A stretch of 64,000 bases of DNA from Gordonia aichiensis NBRC 108223. GTDB taxonomy: Bacteria > Actinomycetota > Actinomycetes > Mycobacteriales > Mycobacteriaceae. Position numbers and translations under genes: made by a program. Below the pieces are notes generated by a model, which saw nothing but the letters and a program-made list of their open reading frames with translations, did no database searches and was not told the origin of the DNA. Location of the stretch: positions 124,001 through 188,000 of the forward strand of contig NZ_BANR01000007.1 of NCBI RefSeq assembly GCF_000332975.1, read 5' to 3'. Position 1 is the stretch's first letter; each line of letters begins with the position of its first letter. Positions 1 to 9,147 of this stretch are shown here, in pieces.

Positions 1-1837
1 GATGGCACCACGTGGCGTTGCGCAGCACCTCACCCATACGGCCCTTCACCCCGAGGGCCTGGTAGGCCGCGAGCAGATGCTCGTTACCGGTCTGCCCGAA
101 CAGGTAGTCGTGGAAGGCCGCGTTGGTTTCGGTGTATTCGACTGCGTCGACAAACTTCTCGCCCTCGACGTAGGGCACCGTTGCCTCGGCGAGGAGTCGG
201 TAACCTGCGAGTTGCCGACTCGTCATCCTGCCGAATGTGAGCTCGAGCGCCCCCAGTTCCAGTGCTGCTCGCGCCTCGAACAGCGCGTCGGACTCGTGGA
301 TGCCTGGGTGTTCCTCACCGATTTCGTAGCCCTGGGTCGTCACGGTCGCCGGCGTAGGCGGCCCTGAAGCGGCTACCGGGGCCGGTTCGGCGTCGGTGGC
401 CGTCACCCGTGGCGAGACCACGTCGGTGCTGTCGTCTCGCCGCGGGAAGACGGATTGTCCTGCGATCGAGCGGGAGTCGCCGGAGGCGAGCAGTGTGACG
501 CCGTCGGGGTCGAGCGGTGTGGCGCCGCCGGAGGTGAGCGTCGGCAGTGTTGGCGATGCCTGCGCACCGGGCCAGACCTGTTGGCCTGCGACACGTCTGA
601 TCGCTCCGGCGTCGTCGACCGATGTGCCCTGCCCGGATAGGGCTGTCAGTTCGGTGGGTGCGAGCACCTCCTGCCCGGCGACGGCGCGAGCATCTGCGGC
701 CTCGATGATCTCGTGCTCGCGCGCAGGCGTCAGGCGTAACGAGGAATCCATCGGCATGGAATCCGTTTCGCGGACAACCGGTTCCGCCGGGATGGTCGGC
801 GCGGGCACGGCAAGTGCGAACTTCTCGTAGTAGAAGCCGACCGGTTCGATGCCCGCATCGGCGACGTGTGTGCGCACGGATTCGACCATCGGTGGTGGGC
901 CGCACAGGTAGATGGCGACGTCGCCGTCGTAGAGGTGCTCCGGGCGGATGAGACTCATCACGTAACCGTTGTTGGTCGCGGTGGTCTTCGGGTCGGACAC
1001 ACAGTGATCCCAGGTGAACCCCGACAGTTCGCGCGCGTAGAACTCGATGTCGTCGAGGGCCACCAGATCGGTGTCGGTCGACACTCCGTAGATGAGGTGT
1101 ACCTTGCGGGACGTGTTGTCGTCGAGCATCTTCCGGAGCATCGACAGGATCGGCGCCAATCCGGTTCCGCCTGCGAGAAGCAGAACCGGTCGTGCCGATT
1201 CGCGGAGGAAGAACGACCCGTGCGGGCCGGTGAAGGTGATCTCGTCGCCGCGTGTCGCTCGTTCGGTGAGGTAGTCCGACATCACACCGCCCGGCGTCAG
1301 CTTGATGAGGAAGACCAGCTGCTCGTCGTGCGGACCGTTGGCAAACGAGTAGGACCGACGCACCGTGGCGTCCGAGCCGCCGGTGTGTGTACTGTCGGGG
1401 GACTGTGTCCCCGGCACCGCGATGTTCACGTACTGGCCGGGCAGAAAGGCCAGATCCGCACGGTTGGGGATCGCGATGGTCAGGCGCATCGTCGACGACG
1501 AGAGCCGCTCCAGATCGACGATGGTGCCGGTGAACTCGCCGGCAGCGGTCTTGGCGATGTCGGAGGTCGCAGCTATCTGGAGCACCAGATCCGACTGGGG
1601 CTTCATACAGCACGGCAATGCGAACCCGTCCGCGCATTCCGATTCCGAGAGCGCGTCGTCGATGTAGGTGCCGCCGTCGTAGTCGCCGGACTCACAGAAT
1701 GCCTTGCACGTTCCGCATGCACCGTCGCGGCAGTCGAGCGGGATGTTGATGCGCTGCCGGTACGAGGCGTCGGCCACCGTCTGATCCTCGCGGCAGGTGA
1801 TGAATCGCGTGACCCCGTCCTCGAATGTCAGAGCCAC
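1..1837 (-). CDS. benC: Benzoate 1,2-dioxygenase reductase BenC with C-terminal FCD-like extension (partial, runs off left edge)
   Basis: Electron-transfer component that passes electrons from NADH through FAD and a [2Fe-2S] centre to BenAB. Reading from 1837 leftwards, the protein starts VALTFEDGVTRF, as known BenC proteins do. It shows the ferredoxin cysteine cluster CRDGACGTC with a later CC pair, the FAD-binding RRSYSFAN, and an NAD domain with LLAGGTGLAP and YLCGPPPMV ending at FYYEKF. That would complete a normal BenC of about 340 residues. Here the frame stays open for about 270 more codons to the window edge: a low-complexity linker with three R-x-[VI]-A-G-Q repeats, then a stretch like the FCD ligand-binding domain of GntR regulators (FEARAALELGALEL...NAAFHDYLFGQTGNEHLL). 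The start is uncertain: the in-frame GTG at 1837 has a poor ribosome site, while the better-placed ATG at 1926 is out of frame (see the CA tract). It lies 3' of benB in the same transcript. Confidence 0.88.
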   Translation of the reverse strand, partial: MALTFEDGVTRFITCREDQTVADASYRQRINIPLDCRDGACGTCKAFCESGDYDGGTYIDDALSESECADGFALPCCMKPQSDLVLQIAATSDIAKTAAGEFTGTIVDLERLSSSTMRLTIAIPNRADLAFLPGQYVNIAVPGTQSPDSTHTGGSDATVRRSYSFANGPHDEQLVFLIKLTPGGVMSDYLTERATRGDEITFTGPHGSFFLRESARPVLLLAGGTGLAPILSMLRKMLDDNTSRKVHLIYGVSTDTDLVALDDIEFYARELSGFTWDHCVSDPKTTATNNGYVMSLIRPEHLYDGDVAIYLCGPPPMVESVRTHVADAGIEPVGFYYEKFALAVPAPTIPAEPVVRETDSMPMDSSLRLTPAREHEIIEAADARAVAGQEVLAPTELTALSGQGTSVDDAGAIRRVAGQQVWPGAQASPTLPTLTSGGATPLDPDGVTLLASGDSRSIAGQSVFPRRDDSTDVVSPRVTATDAEPAPVAASGPPTPATVTTQGYEIGEEHPGIHESDALFEARAALELGALELTFGRMTSRQLAGYRLLAEATVPYVEGEKFVDAVEYTETNAAFHDYLFGQTGNEHLLAAYQALGVKGRMGEVLRNATWCH

Positions 1838-1901
1838 CTGATGCGTCGGCCCCGCAGCGGCCGGCTCGGCGACGGTGTGTCCGGGGTGTGGGTGCCCGGG
1901 A

Positions 1902-1910
1902 TGTGTGTGT
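1902..1910 (-). repeat. Dinucleotide (AC)n tract between the best benC start and its reading frame
   Basis: On the minus strand the tract ACACACACA lies 14 nt downstream of the ATG at 1926. That ATG has an AAGG ribosome site 8 nt upstream. In its own frame the ATG gives a 32-residue peptide that stops before the ferredoxin domain. Removing one CA unit joins it in frame, without stops, to the BenC ferredoxin domain. The surrounding DNA also repeats the unit CACCCCGGACACAC twice. Confidence 0.5.
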
Positions 1911-1937
1911 CCGGGGTGAGTGTCATCGGTATCGCCT

Positions 1938-2492
1938 TCAGAAGTGGTAGACGTCCACCACGTGGTGGATGTAGTCGTTCTTGAGCACCACAGTCTTTCG
2001 GCGGATCAGTGGCGACTCTCCGGAGAAGTCGATGGTGTAGAACGAGGTTCCGTAGTACGGGTCGATCGTGTGATAGCGGAAATACATGGTGTGCCAATTG
2101 AATCGGACATCCACGAGGTCGCCGCGACGCTCGATGACCTCGACGTTGGTGATGTTGTGTGACGTCCGGGGCTCGGGAATCGAGGTGGCCGACGACCGTT
2201 CGGTCCGGATACGGAAGACGCGGTCCTCGAGACCGCCCTTGTTGGCGTAGTAGATGAGCGAGATCTCGCGCTGCGGATTCTCGACGAGTCGGTCATCGTC
2301 GTCCCATGCGGGCATCCAGTACTCGACGTCGTCGGCGTAGCAGTCGAGCCACTTCTCGAACTCGCGGTCGTCGAGGTAGCGGGCTTCGCGGTAGAGGAAC
2401 TGCTCGATCATGTTCTGCGTGATGAGCTTGTCCGTGTCGGGGGTGAGGTCGGCGGCACTGATGTCGGCCGCCGACGTCGCTGATGTGGTCAT
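1938..2492 (-). CDS. benB: Benzoate 1,2-dioxygenase beta subunit
   Basis: Small subunit of the ring-hydroxylating dioxygenase that converts benzoate to the cis-diol carboxylate. It is structural and forms the alpha3beta3 hexamer with BenA. The 184-residue product has the SnoaL-like cone fold signature of the beta family: EQFLYREARYLDDREFEKWLDCYADDVEYWMP near residues 30-60, and a C-terminal IRRKTVVLKND stretch. It is about 20 residues longer at the N terminus than common BenB proteins, through an Ala/Ser-rich tail. An AGAAGG ribosome site sits 8 nt before the ATG. It lies 30 nt downstream of benA and its stop is 11 nt before the out-of-frame benC ATG, so benABC is one transcript. Confidence 0.95.
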   Translation of the reverse strand: MTTSATSAADISAADLTPDTDKLITQNMIEQFLYREARYLDDREFEKWLDCYADDVEYWMPAWDDDDRLVENPQREISLIYYANKGGLEDRVFRIRTERSSATSIPEPRTSHNITNVEVIERRGDLVDVRFNWHTMYFRYHTIDPYYGTSFYTIDFSGESPLIRRKTVVLKNDYIHHVVDVYHF

Positions 2493-2522
2493 GTCACAGT
2501 CCTTCTGGCTCGGTGGCGGTCG

Positions 2523-3926
2523 TTACTGCTGCGCAACGGAATGCGTGTCGTCGGCATCGTTGTCGATGGCCGCGCGCATGGTCTTTAGCCAGTACCCGTG
2601 CTGGATCGGGTACAAGCCCTCGTCCTCGTTCTTCACCCCGGCGGAGACGACCCCGGTCATGCCGAGGCTCTCGGCCACCGGGTCGGGTCCTGAAAGCCAA
2701 TGCTGTGCACCACGACTCATGTCATTCCACGGTGCCGCGGTGGCGCGGAAGGTCAGTTGGCAGGATCGGAACTCCTCGAGGTCGTCGGGAGTGGCCATAC
2801 CCGAGGCATTGAAGAAGTCCTCGTACTGGCGAATTCGATGCGCTCGGGCGTCGTCGCTCTCACCCTTCGGGGCGATGCAATAGATGGTGACCTCGGTCTT
2901 GTCCGGGGCGATTGGCCGGAAGTGCCGGATCTGGGTCGAGAACTGATCCATCAGATAGACATTCGGGTACAGGCACAGGTTGCGTGATCCCTTGACCATG
3001 AATTCGCCCTTGGCGTCGCCGAATTCGCGTTTGAGGTCGTCCATCTTGTCCCAGAGGGGCCGGTCCTGTGGGTTGGCCGCCCAGGTCCACAAGCACAGGT
3101 GGCCGTGCGGGAACGACCAGTAACCGCCACCGGATTTGCCCCAGCCGCCCGCATCGAGCGCCTTGGTGTCGTTCTTCGACTCCCCGGTGTTGCGGCGCGA
3201 CGTGGTCGCGGCGTAGTTCCAGTGCGTGGCCGTCACGTGGTAGCCGTCTGCGCCGTTCTCCGCCTGCACCTTCCAGTTGCCGTCGTAGGTGTAGGTTGAC
3301 GATCCCCGAAGCACCTCGAGGCCTTCGGGGGACTGGTCGACGAGCATGTCGATCACTGCTCGCGTGTCGCCGAGGTGCTCCGACAGTGGCAGAACGTCGT
3401 CGTTGAGGCTGCCGAAGAGAAAGCCGCGGTAACTCTCGAACCGGGCCACCGCGGTCAGATTGTGTGAGCCCTCGACGTCGAAGGTGTCCGGATAGCCCGC
3501 GCCGTCGGGGTCCTTGACCTTCAGCAGCGTGCCATCGTTGCGGAAGGTCCAGCCGTGGAACGGGCACGTCAGTGTCATCCGGTTGTCGGTTTTGCGTCGG
3601 CAGATCATCGCCCCACGGTGCGCGCACGCGTTGATGAGGCAGTGCAGTTCGCCGTCCTTGCTGCGGGTGATGACGACGGGTTGCCTTCCGATGTAGGTGG
3701 TGAAGTAGTCGCCCGGCCGTGCCACCTGACTCTCGTGCGCGAGGTAGATCCAGTTGCCCTCGAAGATGTGGCGCATCTCCAGCTCGAAGATCTCCTCGTC
3801 GGTGAAGATCCGGCGATTCGCGCGGTACACACCGGCATCGCGGTCGTCGACGATGGCGTCGGCGAGAATGCCGCGCACGTGGTCGTCGGTACTCGTCGTC
3901 GATGCCGGATGATCTGCGAGTGTCAT
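2523..3926 (-). CDS. benA: Benzoate 1,2-dioxygenase alpha subunit
   Basis: Catalytic subunit of the Rieske non-haem iron dioxygenase for benzoate (467 residues). The Rieske cluster ligands are C101-x-H103 (CAHRG) and C121-x2-H124 (CPFHGW), separated by 17 residues. The mononuclear iron motif is [12 protein letters not shown], with D227 as the likely electron bridge and H230 and H235 as ligands. An upstream ATG would add 19 residues, but the ATG at 3926 has a near-perfect AGGAGG site with a 5-nt spacer and is chosen. It is the first gene of the leftward ben operon and shares a 259-nt promoter region with divergent catR. Toluate/anthranilate relatives are similar, so benzoate as substrate rests on family resemblance plus the cat neighbours. 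Confidence 0.95.
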   Translation of the reverse strand: MTLADHPASTTSTDDHVRGILADAIVDDRDAGVYRANRRIFTDEEIFELEMRHIFEGNWIYLAHESQVARPGDYFTTYIGRQPVVITRSKDGELHCLINACAHRGAMICRRKTDNRMTLTCPFHGWTFRNDGTLLKVKDPDGAGYPDTFDVEGSHNLTAVARFESYRGFLFGSLNDDVLPLSEHLGDTRAVIDMLVDQSPEGLEVLRGSSTYTYDGNWKVQAENGADGYHVTATHWNYAATTSRRNTGESKNDTKALDAGGWGKSGGGYWSFPHGHLCLWTWAANPQDRPLWDKMDDLKREFGDAKGEFMVKGSRNLCLYPNVYLMDQFSTQIRHFRPIAPDKTEVTIYCIAPKGESDDARAHRIRQYEDFFNASGMATPDDLEEFRSCQLTFRATAAPWNDMSRGAQHWLSGPDPVAESLGMTGVVSAGVKNEDEGLYPIQHGYWLKTMRAAIDNDADDTHSVAQQ

Positions 3927-3988
3927 CGTTGTCCTCCTGATGTGGGCTGTACGTCGACTCTCGCAGGACGTGCGCTCGGTCACACTAG

Positions 3989-4056
3989 GGCAATTGCCAG
4001 TCCTGACTCAGCGTCGTATTGATCGACAAAAGTGATCAATCAACCGAATCTGAGTC
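3989..4056. promoter_or_regulatory. Nested dyads in the benA-catR divergent promoter region
   Basis: Three dyads lie within 68 bp. The first is the perfect palindrome GGCAATTGCC (3989-3998). The second has outer arms GACTCAG (4005-4011) and CTGAGTC (4050-4056). The third has inner arms ATTGATC (4018-4024) and GATCAAT (4034-4040) with a 9-nt spacer. The inner dyad has the look of a LysR T-N11-A box, so CatR is a candidate ligand. An AraC or IclR regulator outside the window is equally possible for benABC. The rest of the 259-nt gap shows nothing else distinctive. Confidence 0.5.
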
Positions 4057-4185
4057 CTTGTCATGTATGTATTCGGCTTCTACCGTGGTGAGTGAACGTG
4101 GCAGTGATCACATCTGGATCGACACAGTGATGCGGACATCGCTCGCCATGCATCGCAGGTATCGGGTACGGAAGGAGCGTCGACG

Positions 4186-5106
4186 ATGGAACTGCGTCAC
4201 CTCCGCTACTTCGCGGCCGTCGCCGACACGTGCCACTTCGGACAGGCCGCGGCCTCGTTGCACGTTGCCCAACCCGCGCTGTCGTACGCGATCCGGCAAC
4301 TCGAAGCCGAACTCGACGTCACACTGCTGACCAGGACGACCCGGCAGGTCTCGCTGACACCTGCCGGCGAGTATTTCCGGGCCGAGGCGAGTCGGATTCT
4401 CGCCGACGTCGACGGCTGCGTCGACGAGGTCCGGCGCATCGCTGCGGGCCGCAGCGGTGTGGTGCGGCTCGGGTTGACCGGCATCGGGGCCTTCTCCCAT
4501 CTGCCGAGGATCGCCCGCGCACTCAAACAGCAGTTGCCCGACGTCGAGCTCGCCATCTCGGCCGACATGCTGACCCCGACGCAGCGCGACGCTCTCGTAG
4601 CCGGTGACATCGATCTGGGGCTGCTCCGCCCCCCGGTCGCCGGTGACGGTATCGAGGTACGCACCATCGACGTCGAACCACTCGTGCTCGCCGTGTCCAG
4701 TGACCACCGCCTGGCATCCGAACCGGTTGTGGCGCTGCAGGACCTGCGGAGCGAGCCGTTCGTCATGTACGACAGTCGTGATTCCGCCGTCAACGACGCC
4801 GTGCTACGCGCCTGCCGGACTGCGGATTTCGTTCCGCAACGTGCACACGACGCTTCGGGAACACCTGTCCTGCTCGCGCTCGTCGCCGCGGGACTCGGCG
4901 TCGCGGTGCTTCCCGGTTCGGTGCGTGCGCTGCAATCGGCAGGCGTGGTCATCCGCGACATCGCAGACGCGGGTTCCATCGAGGTCGCGCTCGCGTGGCG
5001 TTCGGACGACGCCAATCCGCTCGTGGCCTCGGTGTCCGAGGTGATCGCCGACGCCTTCGGAGTTGCTGATCTCCTGCCGTCCCCGCTCACCGAACTCTCG
5101 ACATAA
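4186..5106 (+). CDS. catR: LysR-type regulator, CatR-like
   Basis: A 306-residue LysR-family activator with an N-terminal winged helix-turn-helix (residues 1-60, MELRHLRYFAAVADTCHFGQAA...QPALSYAIRQLE) followed by a type 2 periplasmic-binding fold for the co-inducer, expected to be cis,cis-muconate. A GGAG site lies 8-10 nt before the ATG. It is only 8 nt upstream of catB on the same strand, so it is probably cotranscribed with the genes it controls; the classical LysR arrangement is divergent. It is divergent from benA. The name rests on family plus position; the effector is inferred. Confidence 0.85.
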   Translation: MELRHLRYFAAVADTCHFGQAAASLHVAQPALSYAIRQLEAELDVTLLTRTTRQVSLTPAGEYFRAEASRILADVDGCVDEVRRIAAGRSGVVRLGLTGIGAFSHLPRIARALKQQLPDVELAISADMLTPTQRDALVAGDIDLGLLRPPVAGDGIEVRTIDVEPLVLAVSSDHRLASEPVVALQDLRSEPFVMYDSRDSAVNDAVLRACRTADFVPQRAHDASGTPVLLALVAAGLGVAVLPGSVRALQSAGVVIRDIADAGSIEVALAWRSDDANPLVASVSEVIADAFGVADLLPSPLTELST

Positions 5107-5114
5107 GGACACAC

Positions 5115-6218
5115 ATGAAAATCACTGCGATCGAGGCGATTCCGTTCGCGATCCCGTACACCAAGCCGCTGCGCTTTGCCTCCGGCGAGGTCCACGCAGC
5201 CGAGCACGTGCTCGTGCGGGTGCATACCGACGACGGCGTCGTCGGCGTCGCCGAGGCACCGCCCCGACCATTCACCTACGGCGAGACCCAGGACGGCATC
5301 GTCGCTGTCATCGACAAGGTATTCGCACCACAGCTCGTTGGTCTGACCTTGCTCGAGCGCGAGGTCATCGGCGAGCGGCTCGCCCGTACGGTCGGCAACC
5401 CGACAGCGAAGTCGGCGATCGACATGGCCGTGTGGGACGCGCTCGGCAAAATACTCGGCTACCCGGTCGCCGACCTGCTCGGCGGTTACACAGACCGGAT
5501 GCGCGTGAGTCATATGCTCGGATTCGACGAGCCGTCGGTGATGGTCGCCGAGGCCGCCCGTATGCGGGACACCTACGGCATCAGCACGTTCAAGGTGAAG
5601 GTCGGCCGACACCCGGCTTCGTTGGACACCGCGGTCGTACGCGCACTGCGGGAGAGCTTCGGCGACTCCATCGACCTGTACGTGGACGGAAACAGAGGAT
5701 GGTCGGCATCGGAGTCGATGCGCGCCATGACGGAGATGGCTGATCTGGGGCTGCTCTTCGCCGAAGAGCTCTGCCCCGCAGACGATGTGCAGGGCCGGCG
5801 CTGGCTCGTCGAACGTCTCGACGTCCCGTTCATCGCCGACGAGTCCGTGCCAGAGCCCGCCGACATCACGCGCGAGGTGCTCGGCGGATCGGCAACGGCC
5901 ATCAGCATCAAAACGGCACGAATGGGTTTCACGCGATCGCGACGCGCCCACCACCTCGCAGAAGGGCTCGGCCTCGAGGTGGTGATGGGAAACCAGATCG
6001 ACGGACAGGTCGGTACCGCATGCACACTCGCCTTCGGCACCGCTTTCGAGTTGACCTCGCGACAGGCGGGGGAGCTGTCGAACTTCCTCGACATGAGCGA
6101 CGACCTGTTGGCCGAACCGCTGCGAATCTCCGACGGCGTGCTGCACCGCTCCGAAGCGCCGGGCATCGGCGTCGAGATCGACGCCGACAAGCTCGCCCAC
6201 TACCGACTCGACCGCTGA
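5115..6218 (+). CDS. catB: Muconate cycloisomerase
   Basis: Converts cis,cis-muconate to muconolactone in the ortho-cleavage branch of the beta-ketoadipate pathway. The 367-residue enolase-superfamily protein has an N-terminal capping domain and a barrel bearing the expected residues: the K160-x-K162 pair (FKVKVG), metal ligands D191 (DGN), E217/E218 and D242 (ADES), and K266 (SIKTAR). An AAGGA ribosome site precedes the ATG. It is followed 16 nt later by catC. A chloromuconate cycloisomerase is the main alternative, but the neighbouring catC and catA favour the non-chlorinated pathway. Confidence 0.93.
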   Translation: MKITAIEAIPFAIPYTKPLRFASGEVHAAEHVLVRVHTDDGVVGVAEAPPRPFTYGETQDGIVAVIDKVFAPQLVGLTLLEREVIGERLARTVGNPTAKSAIDMAVWDALGKILGYPVADLLGGYTDRMRVSHMLGFDEPSVMVAEAARMRDTYGISTFKVKVGRHPASLDTAVVRALRESFGDSIDLYVDGNRGWSASESMRAMTEMADLGLLFAEELCPADDVQGRRWLVERLDVPFIADESVPEPADITREVLGGSATAISIKTARMGFTRSRRAHHLAEGLGLEVVMGNQIDGQVGTACTLAFGTAFELTSRQAGELSNFLDMSDDLLAEPLRISDGVLHRSEAPGIGVEIDADKLAHYRLDR

Positions 6219-6234
6219 CAGGAGAGACCGAACG

Positions 6235-6519
6235 ATGCTCTTCCACGTACGTATGGACGTCGACATCCCGCACGACCTCGACCCCGATGTCCGGGCCGAT
6301 ACGATTGCGCGCGAGAAGGCGTATTCGCAAGAGCTGCAACGCAAGGGGATCTGGCCGCACATCTGGCGGATCGTCGGCGAGTACTCCAACATCTCCATCT
6401 TCGACGTCGCCGACAATGACGAGCTGCACGCCATCCTGTCCGGGCTCCCGTTGTTCCCCTACATGACGATCCGGGTGACGCCACTGGCCACCCACCCCTC
6501 AGATATCGCCGCGGGCTGA
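6235..6519 (+). CDS. catC: Muconolactone delta-isomerase
   Basis: Isomerises (+)-muconolactone to 3-oxoadipate enol-lactone. At 94 residues it has the normal size of this small decameric enzyme. The N terminus MLFHVRMDVDIPHDL and the central block YSQELQRKGIWPHIWRIVG are family hallmarks. GGAGAG lies 9 nt before the ATG. It sits between catB and catA, with a 63-nt gap to catA. Confidence 0.95.
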   Translation: MLFHVRMDVDIPHDLDPDVRADTIAREKAYSQELQRKGIWPHIWRIVGEYSNISIFDVADNDELHAILSGLPLFPYMTIRVTPLATHPSDIAAG

Positions 6520-7461
<942 letters not shown>

Positions 7462-7477
7462 GTTCAGCCGCTCAGAG

Positions 7478-7507
7478 ATCGGGCGTCCGGCGCGTCGGGC
7501 GCCCGAT
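7478..7507 (+). terminator. Stem-loop between catA and the AAA+ gene
   Basis: Arms ATCGGGCG (7478-7485) and CGCCCGAT (7500-7507) pair perfectly over 8 bp around a 14-nt GC-rich loop. No T-run follows, so it may be a weak terminator or an mRNA-stability/processing structure that sets the level of the downstream ATPase. The next start codon is only 22 nt further on. Confidence 0.45.
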
Positions 7508-7529
7508 CGACGAACACGGGAGGATGACC

Positions 7530-9131
7530 ATGCTGGTAGCCCCGACAACACTTGTCGCCAACACGTCGTCGGACGACCTGGCGCGGGTCCGCGGTCAGGC
7601 GACCTCATGGCGGTCGCCTGAGATCGCCATCACCGATCGCGATCTCAGCGATGACGCCCTGCGGGACCTGATCGACACGGCCGACGCGGCGGGGGAGGAG
7701 TCGTTCTCGCGGGCGGTCGGAGCGATCGTGGCGGCGCGCTCGGGCGACTTCCCGCGCATCCCGCACCTCGACGCCGCCGTCGAGATCTTCCGTACTTTTC
7801 TCCGGCACGAGATGATCGACGGTTGGCTGTATGTCCGCGAGTCTGACGGATATCTCCATCCCTACCTTGTCATGGATATCGTGCTCGAACACGGCGACCG
7901 CACCCATGGTCCCCGGATCAAGTTCACGATGGAAGCCGACAACGCCACCGTGAAACGACCTTCGCGCAAGCCCCGAGTCCTCTACTTCGACGACACCGAG
8001 GTAGTCGGCAAGGCTCCGGCCGATGTCCTGCTCGCGGGCGGTGCCTACAAGGAAAGCCCCGATCTCAGAGCCGAGTACCAGGCGCGACGAGACCGGTACC
8101 AGCACATCATCGACACCGGCTTCGGACAGCAGTACACGTTCAGCGGCAGGGTTATTCGTACCGACGACTACCGCTCGTCGAACTCGCGTGAGAACCGCAA
8201 GGTGGTGCACGACGTCGCGCCCGACGAGATCGCACCGCTCCGAATGGTTGCCGCGTCGGTCCTCTTCGACGGTCGGTACGGCGGAGACGATTTCGGTCCG
8301 GTGCCGGTGATCACGGCGGTCCGCGTATTCGACCTCGGTGCGCAGGACTTCCTCGACGTCAACACCGCCGACCTCACCGAGTACGTCTACGACGTCCACC
8401 TGCAGGACAAACTCGTCCTGCCCGATGATCAGCGCGAACTGTTGAACATCCTCACCACCGACATCTCGGTGTTCACCGGGGACATCATCGACGGGAAGTC
8501 GGCAGGCAACGTGATTCTCGCCAAGGGGCGGCCGGGCGTGGGAAAGACGCTGACCGCCGAGGTGTATGCGGAGGTCACTGGACGCCCGCTCTACTCGATC
8601 CACTCCGGATCACTGGGCATCACAGCAGAATTGGTGCGGAAGAACCTCGAGGTGATCTTCGATCGCGCGAAGAGATGGGACGCCGTGCTCCTGCTCGACG
8701 AGGCGGACGTCTTCGTCATGGAGCGGGGACTCGACCTGGCCCAGAACGCGATTGTCGCCGAGTTCCTGCGCACCCTGGAGTACTTCGACGGCCTGCTGTT
8801 CCTCACCACCAACCGCATCGACGGTGTCGACGAGGCAATCCTCGCGCGGTGCGCGGCGATCATCTCCTACGCGCCACCCGGCCCCAAGGATGCGCGGCAG
8901 GTCTGGCAGATCCTCGCCGCCGGAAACGACGTCATCCTCGGCGAGGATCTGCTCGACGACCTCGTCGGCGGCTTCCCCGACATCACGCCGCGGGACGTCA
9001 AGATGCTGCTGCGTCTGGCACTGCGCATGGCTCGGCACCGCGGTGTCGAGCTCGACGCATCGGTGTTCGCCAGCAGCGCGGTGTTCCGAGGGTTGCACTA
9101 TGTGCCGAAATCTGAGCGCGCTCAACGGTAG
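7530..9131 (+). CDS. AAA+ ATPase of unknown client, attached to the cat operon
   Basis: A 533-residue protein with a C-terminal AAA+ module: Walker A GRPGVGKT (about residues 334-341), Walker B VLLLDEADVF (about 386-395), sensor 1 LTTNR (N428), and an arginine-finger candidate in AILARC. The 300-residue N-terminal half matches nothing I recognise. It contains motifs such as YLHPYLVMDIVLEHGDRTHGPRIKF and may be the client-binding part. A GGGAGG site lies 6 nt before the ATG at 7530; an ATG at 7524 abuts that site and is unlikely. It follows catA by 68 nt on the same strand. By analogy with activase-type AAA+ proteins it could service a metal-dependent oxygenase, but this is inference only. Confidence 0.75.
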   Translation: MLVAPTTLVANTSSDDLARVRGQATSWRSPEIAITDRDLSDDALRDLIDTADAAGEESFSRAVGAIVAARSGDFPRIPHLDAAVEIFRTFLRHEMIDGWLYVRESDGYLHPYLVMDIVLEHGDRTHGPRIKFTMEADNATVKRPSRKPRVLYFDDTEVVGKAPADVLLAGGAYKESPDLRAEYQARRDRYQHIIDTGFGQQYTFSGRVIRTDDYRSSNSRENRKVVHDVAPDEIAPLRMVAASVLFDGRYGGDDFGPVPVITAVRVFDLGAQDFLDVNTADLTEYVYDVHLQDKLVLPDDQRELLNILTTDISVFTGDIIDGKSAGNVILAKGRPGVGKTLTAEVYAEVTGRPLYSIHSGSLGITAELVRKNLEVIFDRAKRWDAVLLLDEADVFVMERGLDLAQNAIVAEFLRTLEYFDGLLFLTTNRIDGVDEAILARCAAIISYAPPGPKDARQVWQILAAGNDVILGEDLLDDLVGGFPDITPRDVKMLLRLALRMARHRGVELDASVFASSAVFRGLHYVPKSERAQR

Positions 9132-9147
9132 TGGCCCGTGCGCCATC

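Noticed and set aside
315-1637. 440-codon ORF on the minus strand over benC
   Set aside because: It is a different frame of the same strand, Arg-rich and without family features; the true frame carries the ferredoxin and NAD motifs.
4206-6434. 742-codon antisense ORF across catR-catB-catC
   Set aside because: High GC at third positions keeps the antisense frame open; composition is Ser/Arg-rich and no domain is seen, while the plus strand has complete enzymes.
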